The notes under the pieces are model-generated. The model had not been told where the DNA came from, did no database searches, and saw only the letters and a list, made by a program, of their open reading frames with translations. Of a DNA stretch of 64,000 nucleotides, positions 25,335 through 36,876 are shown in pieces. Source of the DNA: Taenia hydatigena (lineage: Eukaryota; Platyhelminthes; Cestoda; Cyclophyllidea; Taeniidae); NCBI GenBank assembly GCA_036345935.2, contig JADWOT020000005.1:2722696-2786695 (forward strand), given 5' to 3'. The translations under genes were made by a program, and so were the position numbers. Within the stretch, counting starts at the first letter, position 1. Every line of letters starts with the position of its first letter.

Positions 25335-26563
25335 GGGAAGCTGGAATTGCCCAAAGCTTACAACCGGCCCTCTTGGATACCATAAGGCAAGGGAGAGAGG
25401 GATACTCAATGGACTTACACTTCGTATGCACCTATTGCGGAGCACGTTTATAGACAAATAAATGCAGTATTGAGGCGCCTGACGAGTTATTGACGGGAGC
25501 CATGCCAAAAAGCATCCAATGCACCACTTCAGAGCTGTTAAGTGGATCGGTTTTTTTCGCATCCGTTTGTCCGTTTTAGCATGACGGATGGCGGGACCAC
25601 TTCTACTTATTCGTGCTAGTAGCACACGGAGGTTCTACTTCCCACCGAAGTTGGTGTTAATCAACGGAGATGTGTGGCCAGCATGGGGGAGTGGTGTTAA
25701 GGCTGGTGAGACGAGGTTATTGGAGAAGAGGATTGGGGAGGGGAAGGAAAGAGTTGCGCGTGCCGGGAGTCACACCCGAATCGACTGCTTGGAAGACAGC
25801 CATGATAACCGCTACACCACACGCTCCTGTCCACGCGCCCTAAATAAATCACCCTCCAAATATCTGCAATAGCTAAGGACGCTTCATACGAGCACAAATC
25901 TCCCCTCTCCTCGGACCGATTTATGAACCCATCTTGTCCACAATGCTGACTCTAGTGATGCTATTGCTGAATTCCCTCTCTTGCGATCAGCATTTCTTCT
26001 TTCCACACGTAACATAGCACAATTGCTTCCACCGCTTTTCCGCCATCCACTCTTCAGCCCTCACCAATGTGAACAACACGCACGCAGAAGGAATGGCCAT
26101 CTGCTAGCATGAGCGGAAGGTTCTACTGTCACAATGGTGATGCACGTCACGAAGGTTAATGGGCAGACCCGTGTGCTCACCATGTTAACTAAATGGATAT
26201 CAAAATACCACGTGAACCCTCTCCCACCCCTTCCCTTCAACTTATTTCCGCCTCTCATGAACACCTCAGGCGTCAAGATTTCCCCTTGTATCAGAAGAGA
26301 AGTTCCTTTCCATTACCACACATGTGGATGGACACTCATCTCCTTGGTTTTGCTTGCGAATCGCATGTCATTCACCCCTCGTGGCAGCTTCTACCCAACA
26401 GACAAGCCTCAGACGTTCCTCTCCTCGCCCTCGTGCCTCTGTGCTTGCATTCCAATATCACTCATCACTCTGTCTCAATCATTTCCTCTTGCAGGATCAT
26501 CCACCGGTTTGCGAAATCGGAGTTGTGCCTAGAAGAGAGCGCTCTCTCCTTTGTTCTTCGATA
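25335..26563 (-). repeat. Right inverted arm of X palindrome
   Basis: The inverted partner of 18548-19738. It contains the tRNA-Gly-like pseudogene 25755-25826 on the minus strand. The outer limit is at TTTGTTCTTC (26563), beyond which the sequence no longer follows the left flank (repeat Z). Confidence 0.8.
25755..25826 (-). pseudogene. tRNA-Gly-like pseudogene in the right X arm
   Basis: This keeps the CTTCCAA anticodon loop (TCC). It has changes in the acceptor stem (GAGCGTG against CACGCGC), in the anticodon stem (GCTGT/GCAGT) and in the T arm (TTCGG with a GTGACT loop). It is probably not functional. Confidence 0.7.
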
Positions 26564-28143
26564 CAGAATCGCCAAGCCTTCACCTACTCGTTATATAGGT
26601 CTCCCTTGATAATCAGTTTATACATTGAAAACGGTTGTTTTGTATAAAGGTAATTGCTGAATCAGTACATCCTAATTATTTCTGCCAACTCTTTTTATTT
26701 ATTTTCTTATTTGTAGCATCTCACCCTTTCCAACGTCATGCACATAGCCTGTTCGCTGTGGTTCGTTCCTAATATTCTAGCATTGACAGCATTCTCTCTA
26801 TATCGGAATGTCAGCATTATCGAAGGCATTCGTCATGAAGAACGAAGGCGAGTTTCAAGTGCATTGAGGACAAATGCACACAGCCTTTTTTTGCCTCAAA
26901 AAACCAGCAGCAACATTAGTGTTGGCGCATTACACTCCGCCGACTTCGTCAAACTTTTTTCTCACTCTGTGTAATCCACACAAAGAAGGAGTAGTAGGCA
27001 CCTACCTTAAGTATGCAGCTTGTACTATCGCATTACAAAATCGACGCCTTTTTTAAATATTTACAAGTATGAAGCTTGGCATAGAGTTGTACTGCTTTTG
27101 CTTCCTAAATTTGCATTTCCTGGATAAATAAGGTTTTCTGTGTAAAACTCTACAAATAATAGAACCGCTATAGGGTTGTGACTTACAGAGATCCTCATAG
27201 CTCTAACTATTGCAGCTGTGAACTGCGTGAATATTTAATGACTTCGCAGTTGGACTGGTGAACCGTTAATTGAAGAAGGGAATGGGAGCGACATACCACA
27301 AAGACAGCGATCGAATCCAAACCAAATCAAAGATCCGCTCAGTAAAATGCATAACTAAGACTTTGGATAGCATCCGTTCTCCTCCTTCTCAATCAGTCAT
27401 ATCGGTAGGCCCTTGAATCTCGCTCGGATGGATGGAGTAAGCATTTGTGACCCCTCCTACGGACACCAAATCGTTGTTAGTTTCCATCAAAATGCGCAGG
27501 CATTCTTGGCTACCGATAAGGTTAATCACGTTGGTTCCATGATTTACTTTTAGTACGTCCTTCGGCACATTTGCTTTCTCGAACTGCAATGTTAACTTGG
27601 CAAGTTCGTTCGATTGCTAATAGCTTTCAACGGTTTTGAATGGTTTATTGCATAACTTACTACTGATCCATTGAAGCTGCCAATCACCTGTCAAAGTGCC
27701 GATAAGCTGCCAGTTTTAGTTGTTTCCAAGAAAAAGTCAGCTCTAAGAAACAAATATCAGAAGACCAAGCAAGCTTTAAGTCAGGCAGTGTTAATTACGC
27801 TTGTGATTTTCGACAAAGAAGCAATCGAAGAATCGTCCAGGAGATTTTGAGCCACTGCGGTAGACTCATGATCGATGTCGAAATAGGAAAAGCACCTGGA
27901 TAAGGCTTGTGAAACAAGTGTGTTTGGGATGTACTTCGGAATCGGAGGATCAGCGTGGTATTCCACCAATGAGAATGCAGTTGGACACATGCTTACAAGG
28001 ATTCATTGTCTCAATGGTGTACAGAAATGGCTTCTGAAGATTTTAAGTGCATTTAATTATTTGTTTATAATCATTCGATCCCCCGATTCGCCGCCAACCT
28101 GGCGCACACGCTGTTCGCAATGATAATCCAAAAATTTCACGGG
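26564..28143. other. Spacer between X copy B and Y copy 2 with an unidentified gene-like fragment
   Basis: The only protein-like material is on the minus strand at about 27389-27990 (listed separately). The rest is AT-rich with no motif seen. Confidence 0.45.
27389..27990 (-). pseudogene. Unidentified coding remnant or small-intron gene fragment
   Basis: Two open stretches in the same direction look protein-like. One is 27990-27781, with PPIPKYIPNTLVSQALSRC and DIDHESTAVAQNLLDDSS. The other is 27624-27389, with LTLQFEKANVPKDVLKVNHG and ECLRILMETNNDLVSVGGV, ending in a TGA stop. Between them GDWQLQWISSKLCNKPF is readable in the frame of the second stretch, interrupted by one TAG. Alternatively a 44-nt GTAAGT...TAG intron could remove the stretch around that stop. 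I do not recognise the family. It may be a pseudogene or part of a gene. Confidence 0.25.
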
Positions 28144-30805
28144 CTTGCAGCATGTTACTTATTTATAGCCAGTAAAAACACCAGTCTGCTCTCTCAGATC
28201 GGAAACTTGTTAAATGCCAATTGCATGAGAAGTCACATTCCACCCAAATTAACCTAAGCAATTTTTCGTTGGCAGTTTACTGACAAACTGATAAAGTGTT
28301 ATTTACTATGCGGAATGCATATGACCTTGATGCATTCATCAGTGTTGTCGAGGGAGGGTTCGGCATGATCACGTTTTGGAACCGCATGCGGTGTAAATAA
28401 CATCCTCTATTCACACTTCTTGTTACATTTAGCCTGATTGTTGTGCGTTTGTTTTAATCGCTCCAGAACGTTTTCTAACTGTGCCAAATGCAGTGGCACT
28501 GACAGAGCTTGGAAGACGCCTACACGCAATGAAGCCTATTCACATCCATGTTATAGCCACTTGTGAGAGCGAGTGGGTTAGCAATCTCTCAATTTCTTGT
28601 CCTTAGATGGTCACCAACGCCACGTTTTCTCTTCTATGCACCCACTTAGTCATCTACAAGAGTTGAGGCTGTTTGGATGATATTGTAGTGAGCAGTCATT
28701 TTAAAATAGCATCTAGAAATTTCAGGAAAGTATCCTAGTTTTGCGTCATTTGTGACTCAAATTTCATGAAAATTTAGACTTACAGCACCCTTGGATAGAA
28801 TTAAGGTGAGGCAAAGCAAAGTAGTGAAGTGGTGCTATCGTAAATAAGAATTTAGTAAAAGGACAGAAAGGTACATAAGAAAGCGGTCCAGTTTAATTGT
28901 GCGTTCCAAATTTTGACATTGGTTTGACAACATTTTTTGCACCTTAAAAAGACTTCTTCGGTATCCTTTACGATGGCTCCATGAAGAATTGTTACTAGTC
29001 AGGGTGCGCAAATACAAAGGGAGAGCTTACTAATTACAAAAAGCGTTTACACAAATTCAGACTCTAAGAGTCAGCTCTTTGGCAATGGGAGGAGGAATGT
29101 GTGGCTTTTCAAGAAAATCTCAGCCATTGGACAAAAGTTGTACCACAATCTTGATTGGCAGGTTTTGTATGCACAACTCTACTCAATTATTCTTTGCGTT
29201 GTCACATAAATAAACATATCGTTAGGCGTTTATTAGAAAATCTCTACAAACACTTTACTTCTCCGGCTACCATGCTTGTGACATCTTTGGCTCAAAAGAC
29301 CTGTCAATCAATCACGGAAGCGTCAGCAGGCGATTCGACCCCTTTCTCAGTATTTAGCAAACCTTTTACATCCTGATTGACGAGTTGACTATTTTGAGCC
29401 AATACACCTGGTTCTTATAATTCACTCACATCTTCTACCTTAATGTGGGACTCTCAGTGGCCTTAGAATTAATATTTAGTTGTTATGGAAAACCTGGAGA
29501 TTCGCGATCACCGGCGTCGGAATGTGTCAGACACGGCTGATTGTGAGGAGTCTCCGAGGACTTGAGAGGTGGGTACTATCACAGCTTGACCACTTGGGGA
29601 ACAGAAATGTTGTGTCTGTAGTCTCCTCCCAGGGTAGCGTTTGGATGCGTTTGTGATGGTTAAAGCTTTTATAAACAAAAGCAAATCAAATGGGTGAAAT
29701 TAGCTACCTGAGGAATATGATGACAGGTCTCCATAGAAGTATTACAGTGATGCCAATAAGGCAAAGGAAGTTGGAGAGTTTTGAACGCCTCGGATCCTTC
29801 CATCAGTGAATTTAAAGCATCAAAGTTATCTGAGAACGAAGTTACTTGCACCATATAACATCTTGGACTGACACTTATCAGTGGCACGTGTCAAAAGTGA
29901 AGCGATAATGAAGTGTTTGACTACCCTGTTTGGCCGCGTGTTCAGACACTGGGACGACTCCTTGTTTGGCTGGTTGCACCTCTTCCTTTTCGCATGTGTC
30001 TCAGCCCACGTAAGCACTCTCCTTAGCTCTTTTGTGTGCAAAAATATATGCTTCTTCCTAATGCTTTGGCTTATTGTGACCTTCGAGGGGACGCAATTTG
30101 GGACGAGTCATCTTTCAATTTGGCTACGTGAAAGTAACTTGGATAACATTGCCACCTCAGTGGTATGTGGCATGACATTAAAGTATTTTCAATTCGTCTC
30201 TTTTAAAATGGTTGTTGTGATTCTGTTAGACCACAGAGGACAATTTGGAGTCTGACTTCTGAGCTTTATGGAATTGATGACGCCATCTACTTCACACGAC
30301 TTGTTTATTCCACCTGGATGTCATGCCACAGTGTGACAAGCGAACCCAGGTTTTTATCGTGATTGCGAAACCCCAGCATGAAGGAAAGTGAAGAGAATTC
30401 GCCATTGATGAGCAAATCTGCATAGTCGCCTAGCAGAGGATTCGAAATTGACCTTTAGCGTCGGCAACTACTCTAGTTCCCCATTCTGTAGACATATACG
30501 TCTCTGGAGCTTAGTTTGGCCGTAAGGAGAGGTTGAGAAGGTATCACAGTTTTCAGTACTGTAGACTTCTCCCTGACAAACTTTGCAGATGGCAGAGAAT
30601 AGTTTTCTAACCTACGGAAAGACCACTGGCATATCACCGAGCCAAAGTATAATCTGCACAGTCACTTTTATTTTAGACTTATAATGAGTTCCCTGATCAG
30701 CTTGCATTTTTACAACTTTCCAGTACTCCTACAATAGGCTCGTTTCTCTTAATCCACAAAGACACCGACACACTAGTGAGGTACAGAGAGGGGGAGACGA
30801 AAAAC
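28144..30805 (+). repeat. Repeat family Y, copy 2
   Basis: A direct repeat of 3338-5890, similar throughout. It carries about 24 extra bases near 29730 and about 50 extra bases near 30540-30590 that copy 1 lacks. Its left edge, CTTGCAG, follows unrelated sequence (CACGGG), while copy 1 follows X, which defines the left boundary. The right edge is near GAGACGAAAAAC. Confidence 0.85.
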
Positions 30806-30838
30806 GGAAAGATCCAAGGAATGGTGAACAATCAAGTG

Positions 30839-30948
30839 TTATGGTTCTGAAAAGGACTGCGTAACCACCACGTAATTGCCATCATCAGTATTCGCAACAT
30901 GAACCACGGTGGTTTTCCCTTCATCAACGGTGGGGATGTCGAAAGACG
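30839..30948 (-). other. Possible terminal exon of an unidentified gene
   Basis: After an acceptor-like TTTTCAAG at 30955-30949, a 36-residue frame reads SFDIPTVDEGKTTVVHVAN and then NYVVVTQSFSEP before TAA at 30841-30839. The composition and alternating pattern look like beta-strand protein, but no family is recognised and no upstream exon was found. It sits 30 bases right of Y copy 2, on the same side and strand as the FN3 gene beside Y copy 1. A 56-codon frame overlaps it in another phase. Confidence 0.2.
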
Positions 30949-31131
30949 CTTGAAAACAGTGAATACCATAAAGTATAAGGTCTTAATGAGGTAGTATTGC
31001 ATGGTTTAGACTTGGGGTAAATTTGTTAAGGCAAGGGCAGTGACAATTAGATCCGTCAGGTAGGAAGAAGCAGGCAGAACCCACTCTTTTTCAGATGATT
31101 TACAGATGACGCATGCTTATCTCATTAAAGA

Positions 31132-31322
31132 TGGAGGAGGAGGAGGAGGAGGAGGAGGAGGAGGAGGAGAAGGAGGAGAAGGAGGAGGAGGAGGAGGAGG
31201 AGGAGGAGGAGGAGGAGGAGGAGGAGAGGAGGAGGAGGAGGAGGAGGGAGGAGGAGGAGGAGGAGGAGGAGGAGGAGGAGGAGGAGGAGGAGGAGGAGGA
31301 GGAGGAGGAGGAGGAGGAGGAG
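31132..31322 (+). repeat. Long (GGA)n microsatellite
   Basis: About 190 bases of nearly pure GGA/GAG repeat with a few AGA interruptions. One strand is all purine. The long poly-Gly, poly-Glu and poly-Ser frames across it come from the repeat and are not genes. Confidence 0.97.
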
Positions 31323-33375
31323 AGCTTAAGGAAGGGAAACATCATCTGTACATCACTGGTCTCGTCTCGCAACAACTCGAGTCCTAAATTCCACAGCGCT
31401 ACTGTCTGAAGTACGTCTTTTTAAAGAAACTGTGATTTGTCATCATCAGGGTAGAAAAATATTTCCTATGATAAAAGAATCAAAACGGTTATATGACGCT
31501 GGACGAAGGAGAATGCAAGAAGCGACTGACTTGCTTCTGTGATCTCTAAAGAAAAAGTGAATCAGGCGCATCTGCTTGTCCAAACGAAATTGATTGAAAG
31601 GCGCCCTGCTAGCAAACGTTTCCATGACCAATTCATTCATTCAATGCTCTCCCCAATTCGTATTCGTACAAATTTTTCTTCCCGATTATATTATTTACAA
31701 TTTTAGCTCAAATGTGATGGAACACCTCCATGATCAGACTTTGCGACGTGTGCAATGCGCTGCACTTACAAAACCACAGGCAGTCATCCTCGTGGAAAAG
31801 CGAACAATGAAGCCTCTAATCCGGCAGAGTCATCATCCACTGGCCGAGTTAGGATAGGACAAAAAATGCTGTGGCAAGAACAAGCACCTTTCACTAACCA
31901 AGTTGACTGCTCACGAAGCGCTTCAGCTGGATCGCTGCGCCTTCAAGAACATTCCTCGATTTGCTCTCCTGTGGCTTCCTACTTATGTAGACGCACTCTG
32001 TGCGTGCTGCCCAGCAGGCCAAGGTCAAGGGGCATTCAAGCTGATACAAGCACGTGGGAATGGTGACTAGTCTGGAATTCCACTGATCCAACTATTAGGT
32101 GCGTAAGTACTCGCCATACTCCTCCTCCTCCTTCTTAAGAGACCTCCTGTTCTTAAAGACTGTTCTGCCTGTTTTCCGTTGTGAGTCCTAGCTAGTGCTC
32201 ATGACTACATAATGTCGTTCCTGGTCATAACAATCGTGTTTATTGATGCGCTGCTTCTGCAAAACTTCTCTCACGGTGAGTTTTTTATTGGTGGAAATCA
32301 GGAGGCCATAGTAGATGTCTGCCTTTTGTGCCATCAGAGATCGACAGCAGAAATGGTTGCGCCTCTGCATTTTTCACTTGTCGCTTCCATTCCTCGGAGG
32401 AAAGGAGGGAGGACTTGCTTTGATGGATAGAGGCAACGAAGGAGCGGAGTTAGTCTTGGGTTCAGAACACAGCGGTGGAATTTAAGAAACCAAAATTGGC
32501 TGATCTGAAGGCTTTCATTAAAACTCATTACAAGAATATCTTTGCTGGTAGCACTGAATAGGGTGCCTGTCAATTGCTTAATTCAATTCTTCATTGCTGA
32601 CACGTACTGTGGTCAGCGTCTCCTCTCGCCTAGTTTCCATTTACTTACTTAGATTTCTTTGGCTTATTATTAGACATAGATGTAACAGAAAGACAACGTC
32701 TGCTGCAGTTTGATTAATGTACATAGGGGAGGCCATGAAAGCTTTAATGATTGCATAAAATCAGCTGACATAGACGTCGTGCAAAGAAGTGGTTCGACTT
32801 AATGCACCACAGTGTCACAAGTCATGGAGTGACACGTGCCATCAACCATTTTCTTCTTGCGTCATCTGAGAGCAATCGAACAAGGAAACCACTAGATCTT
32901 TTTACTGCAGTTGCGCAATGTCCGCCGTTCTTCACCACAGCCCTCTGAGTTACCGCTTTCCTCACTATTTAGCTCATTTTCAATACGTTTCCTTCAATTT
33001 GCTTCCTTCCTGCTATTGGCGTCTTCCTCTGTCACTCTAAACGCGTCAAAATGCAACGCCTTGAAAAAACAGACATAAGTCGTAGGAACTATAAATAAGT
33101 TGTACTTTGTCTTCCCTTCCTTCTTTTTTTTTCTCTAACTTTGTTGTTCAGTCGATATTCTAGTTGAAATCCCTCTGACATCGTGATATGAAGCAGGAAG
33201 GATACACATCGACTTCAAGAAAGACAAGTGGGAGTCCGAGGCTGTACCGATGGATTTCACGCGTGAAATCGAGAAATCGGGGAAAAAATTGTGAATGCGT
33301 AGGTGGATGGAGGAAGAGTGCCGGACAAATGGATGCAGCACGGATGAATGGACTGATTGAATGGAAATGGAAGAA
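31323..33375. other. Spacer with weak coding-like fragments
   Basis: On the plus strand at about 31710-32070 one frame reads LTKPQAVILVEKRTMKPLI and, after a TAG, KHLSLTKLTAHEALQLDRC and PRFALLWLPTYVDALC. It could be a decayed coding piece, but no family was recognised. The rest has nothing I can name. Confidence 0.3.
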
Positions 33376-33472
33376 TGGATAGATAAATGCTGGATGGATG
33401 GATGGATGAATGAATGAATGAATGAATGAGTGAATGGATGGACGAAAGGACGGACGGATGGATGGATGGGTG
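33376..33472 (+). repeat. Tetranucleotide repeat (TGGA/TGAA)n
   Basis: Runs of TGGA, then TGAA, then interrupted TGGA/CGGA units. The minus-strand frame through it is a His/Ser/Pro/Ile-rich repeat translation ([11 protein letters not shown]) and is not evidence for a gene. Confidence 0.9.
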
Positions 33473-34220
33473 GCAGATAAATTGACACCGCATGGATGGG
33501 TGGATGCCTCGTAAACCTCCATAACAAAGCTGTTCAAGGCTTCCCAAGCGAACACGATGTTGCGCGATGCTAGCATCTGAAGTGTCCTCTCCTTAGGGAG
33601 GACATCGTGTATCAGCACAGTATAGAGGGAGCAACTGACGTGCAGTTGCAACGTCACGGTGCCAAACGAAGCCGGAATAACCATTCAATTGAACAAAACT
33701 GAAAGCAGGACCTTCAAATGTAGGCTCTATTGAACGCGAAACACCTCTACAACGAAAAGCGGTTTTGAGGTAGGGGAACTTTTATGTCTCGCATTCCTCA
33801 AGACCGAACCGCACTTAATGAAAGGCCATTGACAGGCTTCAAAGATCGGGTTTGAAGGCAACATTGCAACTAGTGGAGGTTCAAGTACCCACAGTAATAA
33901 AAAATATGGCATAATTCCGTTGCACGACCACGTTGACAGCACTGTCATTGTAGACAAATCAAATCAAATAATTCTGCCAATGTTGCACATATTCGGAGGT
34001 GGCTTCATTCACTTGACATCTCTAGCAAAGAAACACAGAGAAATTAGCATAGAATCCATCACACCCTCCAGCGTGCAAACTGAACTACGGAGATCGCAAA
34101 GTTCTGGCATGGTTGAATGCACTAATGAAGCAAAATATTATTTCCCTTTTCCCCGAGTGTTTGACAAGCCGTGAAAGCACTAAATTTATTGCTACACGAT
34201 CTTCCAATTAAGCCAACCAA
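33473..34220. other. Spacer with an unidentified minus-strand frame
   Basis: At 33684-33490 on the minus strand the frame reads VTLQLHVSCSLYTVLIHDV and [19 protein letters not shown] before entering the tetranucleotide repeat. It looks more protein-like than its surroundings, but no family or splice partner was found. Confidence 0.3.
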
Positions 34221-34224
34221 TGGA

Positions 34225-34310
34225 CAAGCCTTCAACAGAGGTGTCTCATGCCAAGAGGGCAGGAGTAGGCGAGTGGAGAATGTCGGACACCCCCAGCGAA
34301 CTCTGACTCA
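34225..34310 (+). repeat. Small fragment of repeat family X
   Basis: GTGTCTCATGCCAAGAGGGC and the following GGAGAATGTCGGACA match the block at about 24148-24225 (and the reverse complement of 110-185). The sequence on both sides does not match. It is a short, diverged piece. Confidence 0.6.
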
Positions 34311-34998
34311 CATTTTCGATTGGCCTTGACCCTCATGGTGAGCATCGACCCACTACAACTACATCCGCACGTAATGTTGGCCGCTGAGGAGGGCTTTCGC
34401 GAGAACTTGACTTTCTAGAAAGTCCTGAAATCAGTCATGGAGGCGTAACCCTCTGGGAAATTGCAAAAAAAGCCATTGCTATGATTAGCGGCATCCTCAA
34501 CGAGAGACTAAAGGTTAATCCTTTTACTGATGCAACAAATTTAAGAGCCTTTTTTTTAATTTTGACCTCTAACCAGCATCCGCATTGTTTTTACAACCTG
34601 TCAAAATAATTTCATATCGTGTGGACCGATTTGAACTGACACATGTACACTCGCGGTCACTGGATCATGGAATCCAAGCACGACACCACGCATAGGACAA
34701 ACTCCTGGTCAACTACAAACCTTCACACGGTTGTAGAGAGTTGATAATGAGAAAAAATCGCCAACGATTCATGATGGATTGACAAATTAAGCTGAATTAA
34801 GGATGATCAACAAACCATTTTGTCAAACAACCATATCACCATATCATACCGTAAATCTGTCCCAAAATGCAGGACAAAAAACAGCGAAAAAAGAAGTAGA
34901 ATGTAACGAAAGGGTATTTTTTACCCCTAGAAGTTTACAATTACTAGTCGCTAAGTAAACAAGATGGAAGAGTCTACACCTAAAAAAGTTCACAGCCA
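34311..34998. other. Intergenic, downstream of the ZIP gene
   Basis: No gene seen. It should contain the 3' UTR of the minus-strand ZIP gene ending at 34999, but no AATAAA was found close to the stop. Confidence 0.5.
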
Positions 34999-36876
34999 TT
35001 AAAAGGCAATGTAGCTACTGGCATGGATCACACCCAGGACACACGCATAGCCGGTGACCAAACCAAGCATCTGAGTCACGAACAGTCCCAAAGATGATCC
35101 AGACTTCTGCTCTGCCTCTTTCAGAGTCCCGCGAATGGAAGGTAACTATGAAATTGTAGAAAGCTGTATTAGGCGGGTTACTCAATCCACAACATAGAGC
35201 GTGTTCACCGCTAAAACTTACCATGGACGAAAGACTGATGTACAGAAAGACGCCAGAGGTTGCCATAAAAACATACAGAGCACCAGAAGACATCTCACCA
35301 ACTATGAGACCAATAATAAGCCCCAGGTATGCAATGCAGGCAGAAGCAAAGTTGACACAGATAGCCGATTTGACCGAGAAGCCAGAAATAATGAGGACAG
35401 CAAAGTCACCTACAAGGCAATCAGTAAATTCAGCCTCAAACTACACCGTCACAGGTGCCCTTGATGAAGTCTCCTCAAATTACCAAGTTCGTGAGGAAGC
35501 TCTTCGAAAAGGATGCACAAGCAAATTGCAATACCAACGAAGGGGCTTTCAGTAAAGCCCACAGCAATGGCCATTCCATCCATAAAGTTATGGATGGAGT
35601 CGCCCAGAAGAACCATCCAAGCCATTGGAGCGATTTCGACTAAACCTTTGACAGAGAAGTTCATGCAGCTCAAACTGGGCTGAGTAGAGCATGTGATTGA
35701 CTGAGTTGCCATTGAATTGCCAACTCCCAAAATCGCTGGATTGTCAGGCTAAAAAGTTAATTTAGAGCACTTAAGTCTCTCTCGTGTTGATGTAGCTCGT
35801 GCGTAAAAACGAGGGGTACTTACGGTGATTGTGGACTCTAGAGACGCCACAGACTCGCTACCTGAGGACTTGTTCAGCTGAAATTGCAACAAAGGATTAG
35901 GAAATGAAAAACCTTTGGGGATTAAAAACAATAAGATCTAGAACTACCTTCAGCAGTCGAGGTGCAATGAGGAGTATGTATTCGATGCAGAAGAAGACAA
36001 GGAGGCCAATAGGAACACAGCTTAGTTTTATAAGATAGGAGTGACCCTGACCGCCAAATTCTAGAGGCATGTCCGCCATTCGCATTGCCTAAAAAAGCAA
36101 AGGTGTTTATCAAAGAAGACAAGAAAACGCTTTAAACAAATGGCTGAAGAACCCTACCTCAGGAATTAGAACTAGAACAGCTGTAGAAAAGAGAGCGCTA
36201 ACGGCAAGCGCCATCATGAACGTCATTAAAAGGCCAAAATACTTTGAGCGTTGGATAGGAATGCAAATAAATCCCGTTACCGCACAAAGATTGGTAAGAG
36301 TTACTCCCAAAAATGCGAAGATTATGACTTGAAAAAACAAAGAACACTTTGTGGGAAAAGAGACAGAGAAACACAAACTGTAATTTCACGCGTTTTAAAA
36401 CTCACCCTCCACTAAATCGTCGTGTTTTTTTTCCTTTTTGCTTGTTATTTGAAGCACAAATGACTCAAATCTGGACCCATTCTGAGACCCAATTGTCAAA
36501 AGAACAGTGGATTCTTCAACATTGGGGAGCTAGAACACATAAAATTTGCCTTAAGATGGGCCTCAAATGAAAACTATCTCAAGTTAAGCACATAATAGAC
36601 TTATCAACCCACATCTGTCAGCGGTATGGTGACAAGGGGATTGTCCCCATAAACAGGATCAACCAAGGGCGTGATAGTAACACTTTCATTAGGTATGAGG
36701 CTATTAACAAACTGATTTGACACGGAATGCAAGATAAGAGTAGGCTCCGCCATAATTGGCAGTGGTCCATTAAAGAAACCATAGAGGAATGTAGCCAGAT
36801 AAAGGACCAGCGTCCAATGTCGGAAAAGAGTACTTGGAGTTGATAAGACCATAAGAAAAGTGAACGGTGACGCCAT
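34999..36876 (-). CDS. SLC39A: ZIP metal-ion transporter, ZIP8/14-like (SLC39 family)
   Basis: Eight exons join in frame to 450 aa: 36876-36613, 36529-36406, 36327-36158, 36088-35948, 35877-35824, 35748-35484, 35409-35222 and 35145-34999. The N terminus carries a signal-like hydrophobic stretch (LVLYLATFLYGFF) and a short ectodomain with NxS sequons (PNESV, QNGSR). Membrane segments begin at about residue 131 (IIFAFLGVTL, then LAVSALFSTAVLVLIPE). The metal-binding helices hold HNFMDG (304-309) and EELPHELGD (333-341). The Glu at the first position of EELPHE, where most LIV-1 members have His, is the signature of ZIP8/ZIP14, importers of Zn, Mn, Fe and Cd. There is no His-rich loop; the loop at about 234-280 is Ser/Thr-rich. 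At 450 aa it is close to mammalian ZIP8. An acceptor (CGTTTTTAG) directly abuts the ATG, so a 5' UTR intron or trans-splicing is likely. Confidence 0.9.

Larger units (their letters stand above)
18548..26563. repeat. Repeat family X, copy B: giant palindrome with about 1.2 kb inverted arms
   Basis: The left arm (about 18548-19738) is the reverse complement of the right arm (about 25335-26563). Matching frames show this: 18915 leftward and 26193 rightward both begin MDIKIPREPSPTPSL and stay alike for about 120 codons. The inner edges coincide at CTTCCCTCGAT on both sides, after which the sequences differ. The outer edges coincide at TTGTTCTTC. The 5.6 kb interior (19739-25334) contains the sequence shared with copy A (about 20960-24316) and with copy C. 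No transposase, polymerase or integrase was recognised in the interior. Candidate explanations are a non-autonomous element with very long terminal inverted repeats, two X elements inserted head to head, or an inverted segmental duplication. Confidence 0.8.

Noticed and set aside
31100..31409. Poly-Gly, poly-Glu and poly-Ser frames
   Set aside because: They are translations of the GGA microsatellite in three frames.
33160..33684. 174-codon His/Pro/Ser-rich frame
   Set aside because: Its central part is the translated tetranucleotide repeat, and similar frames are open in other phases. Only the first 60 residues look protein-like and they lack support.
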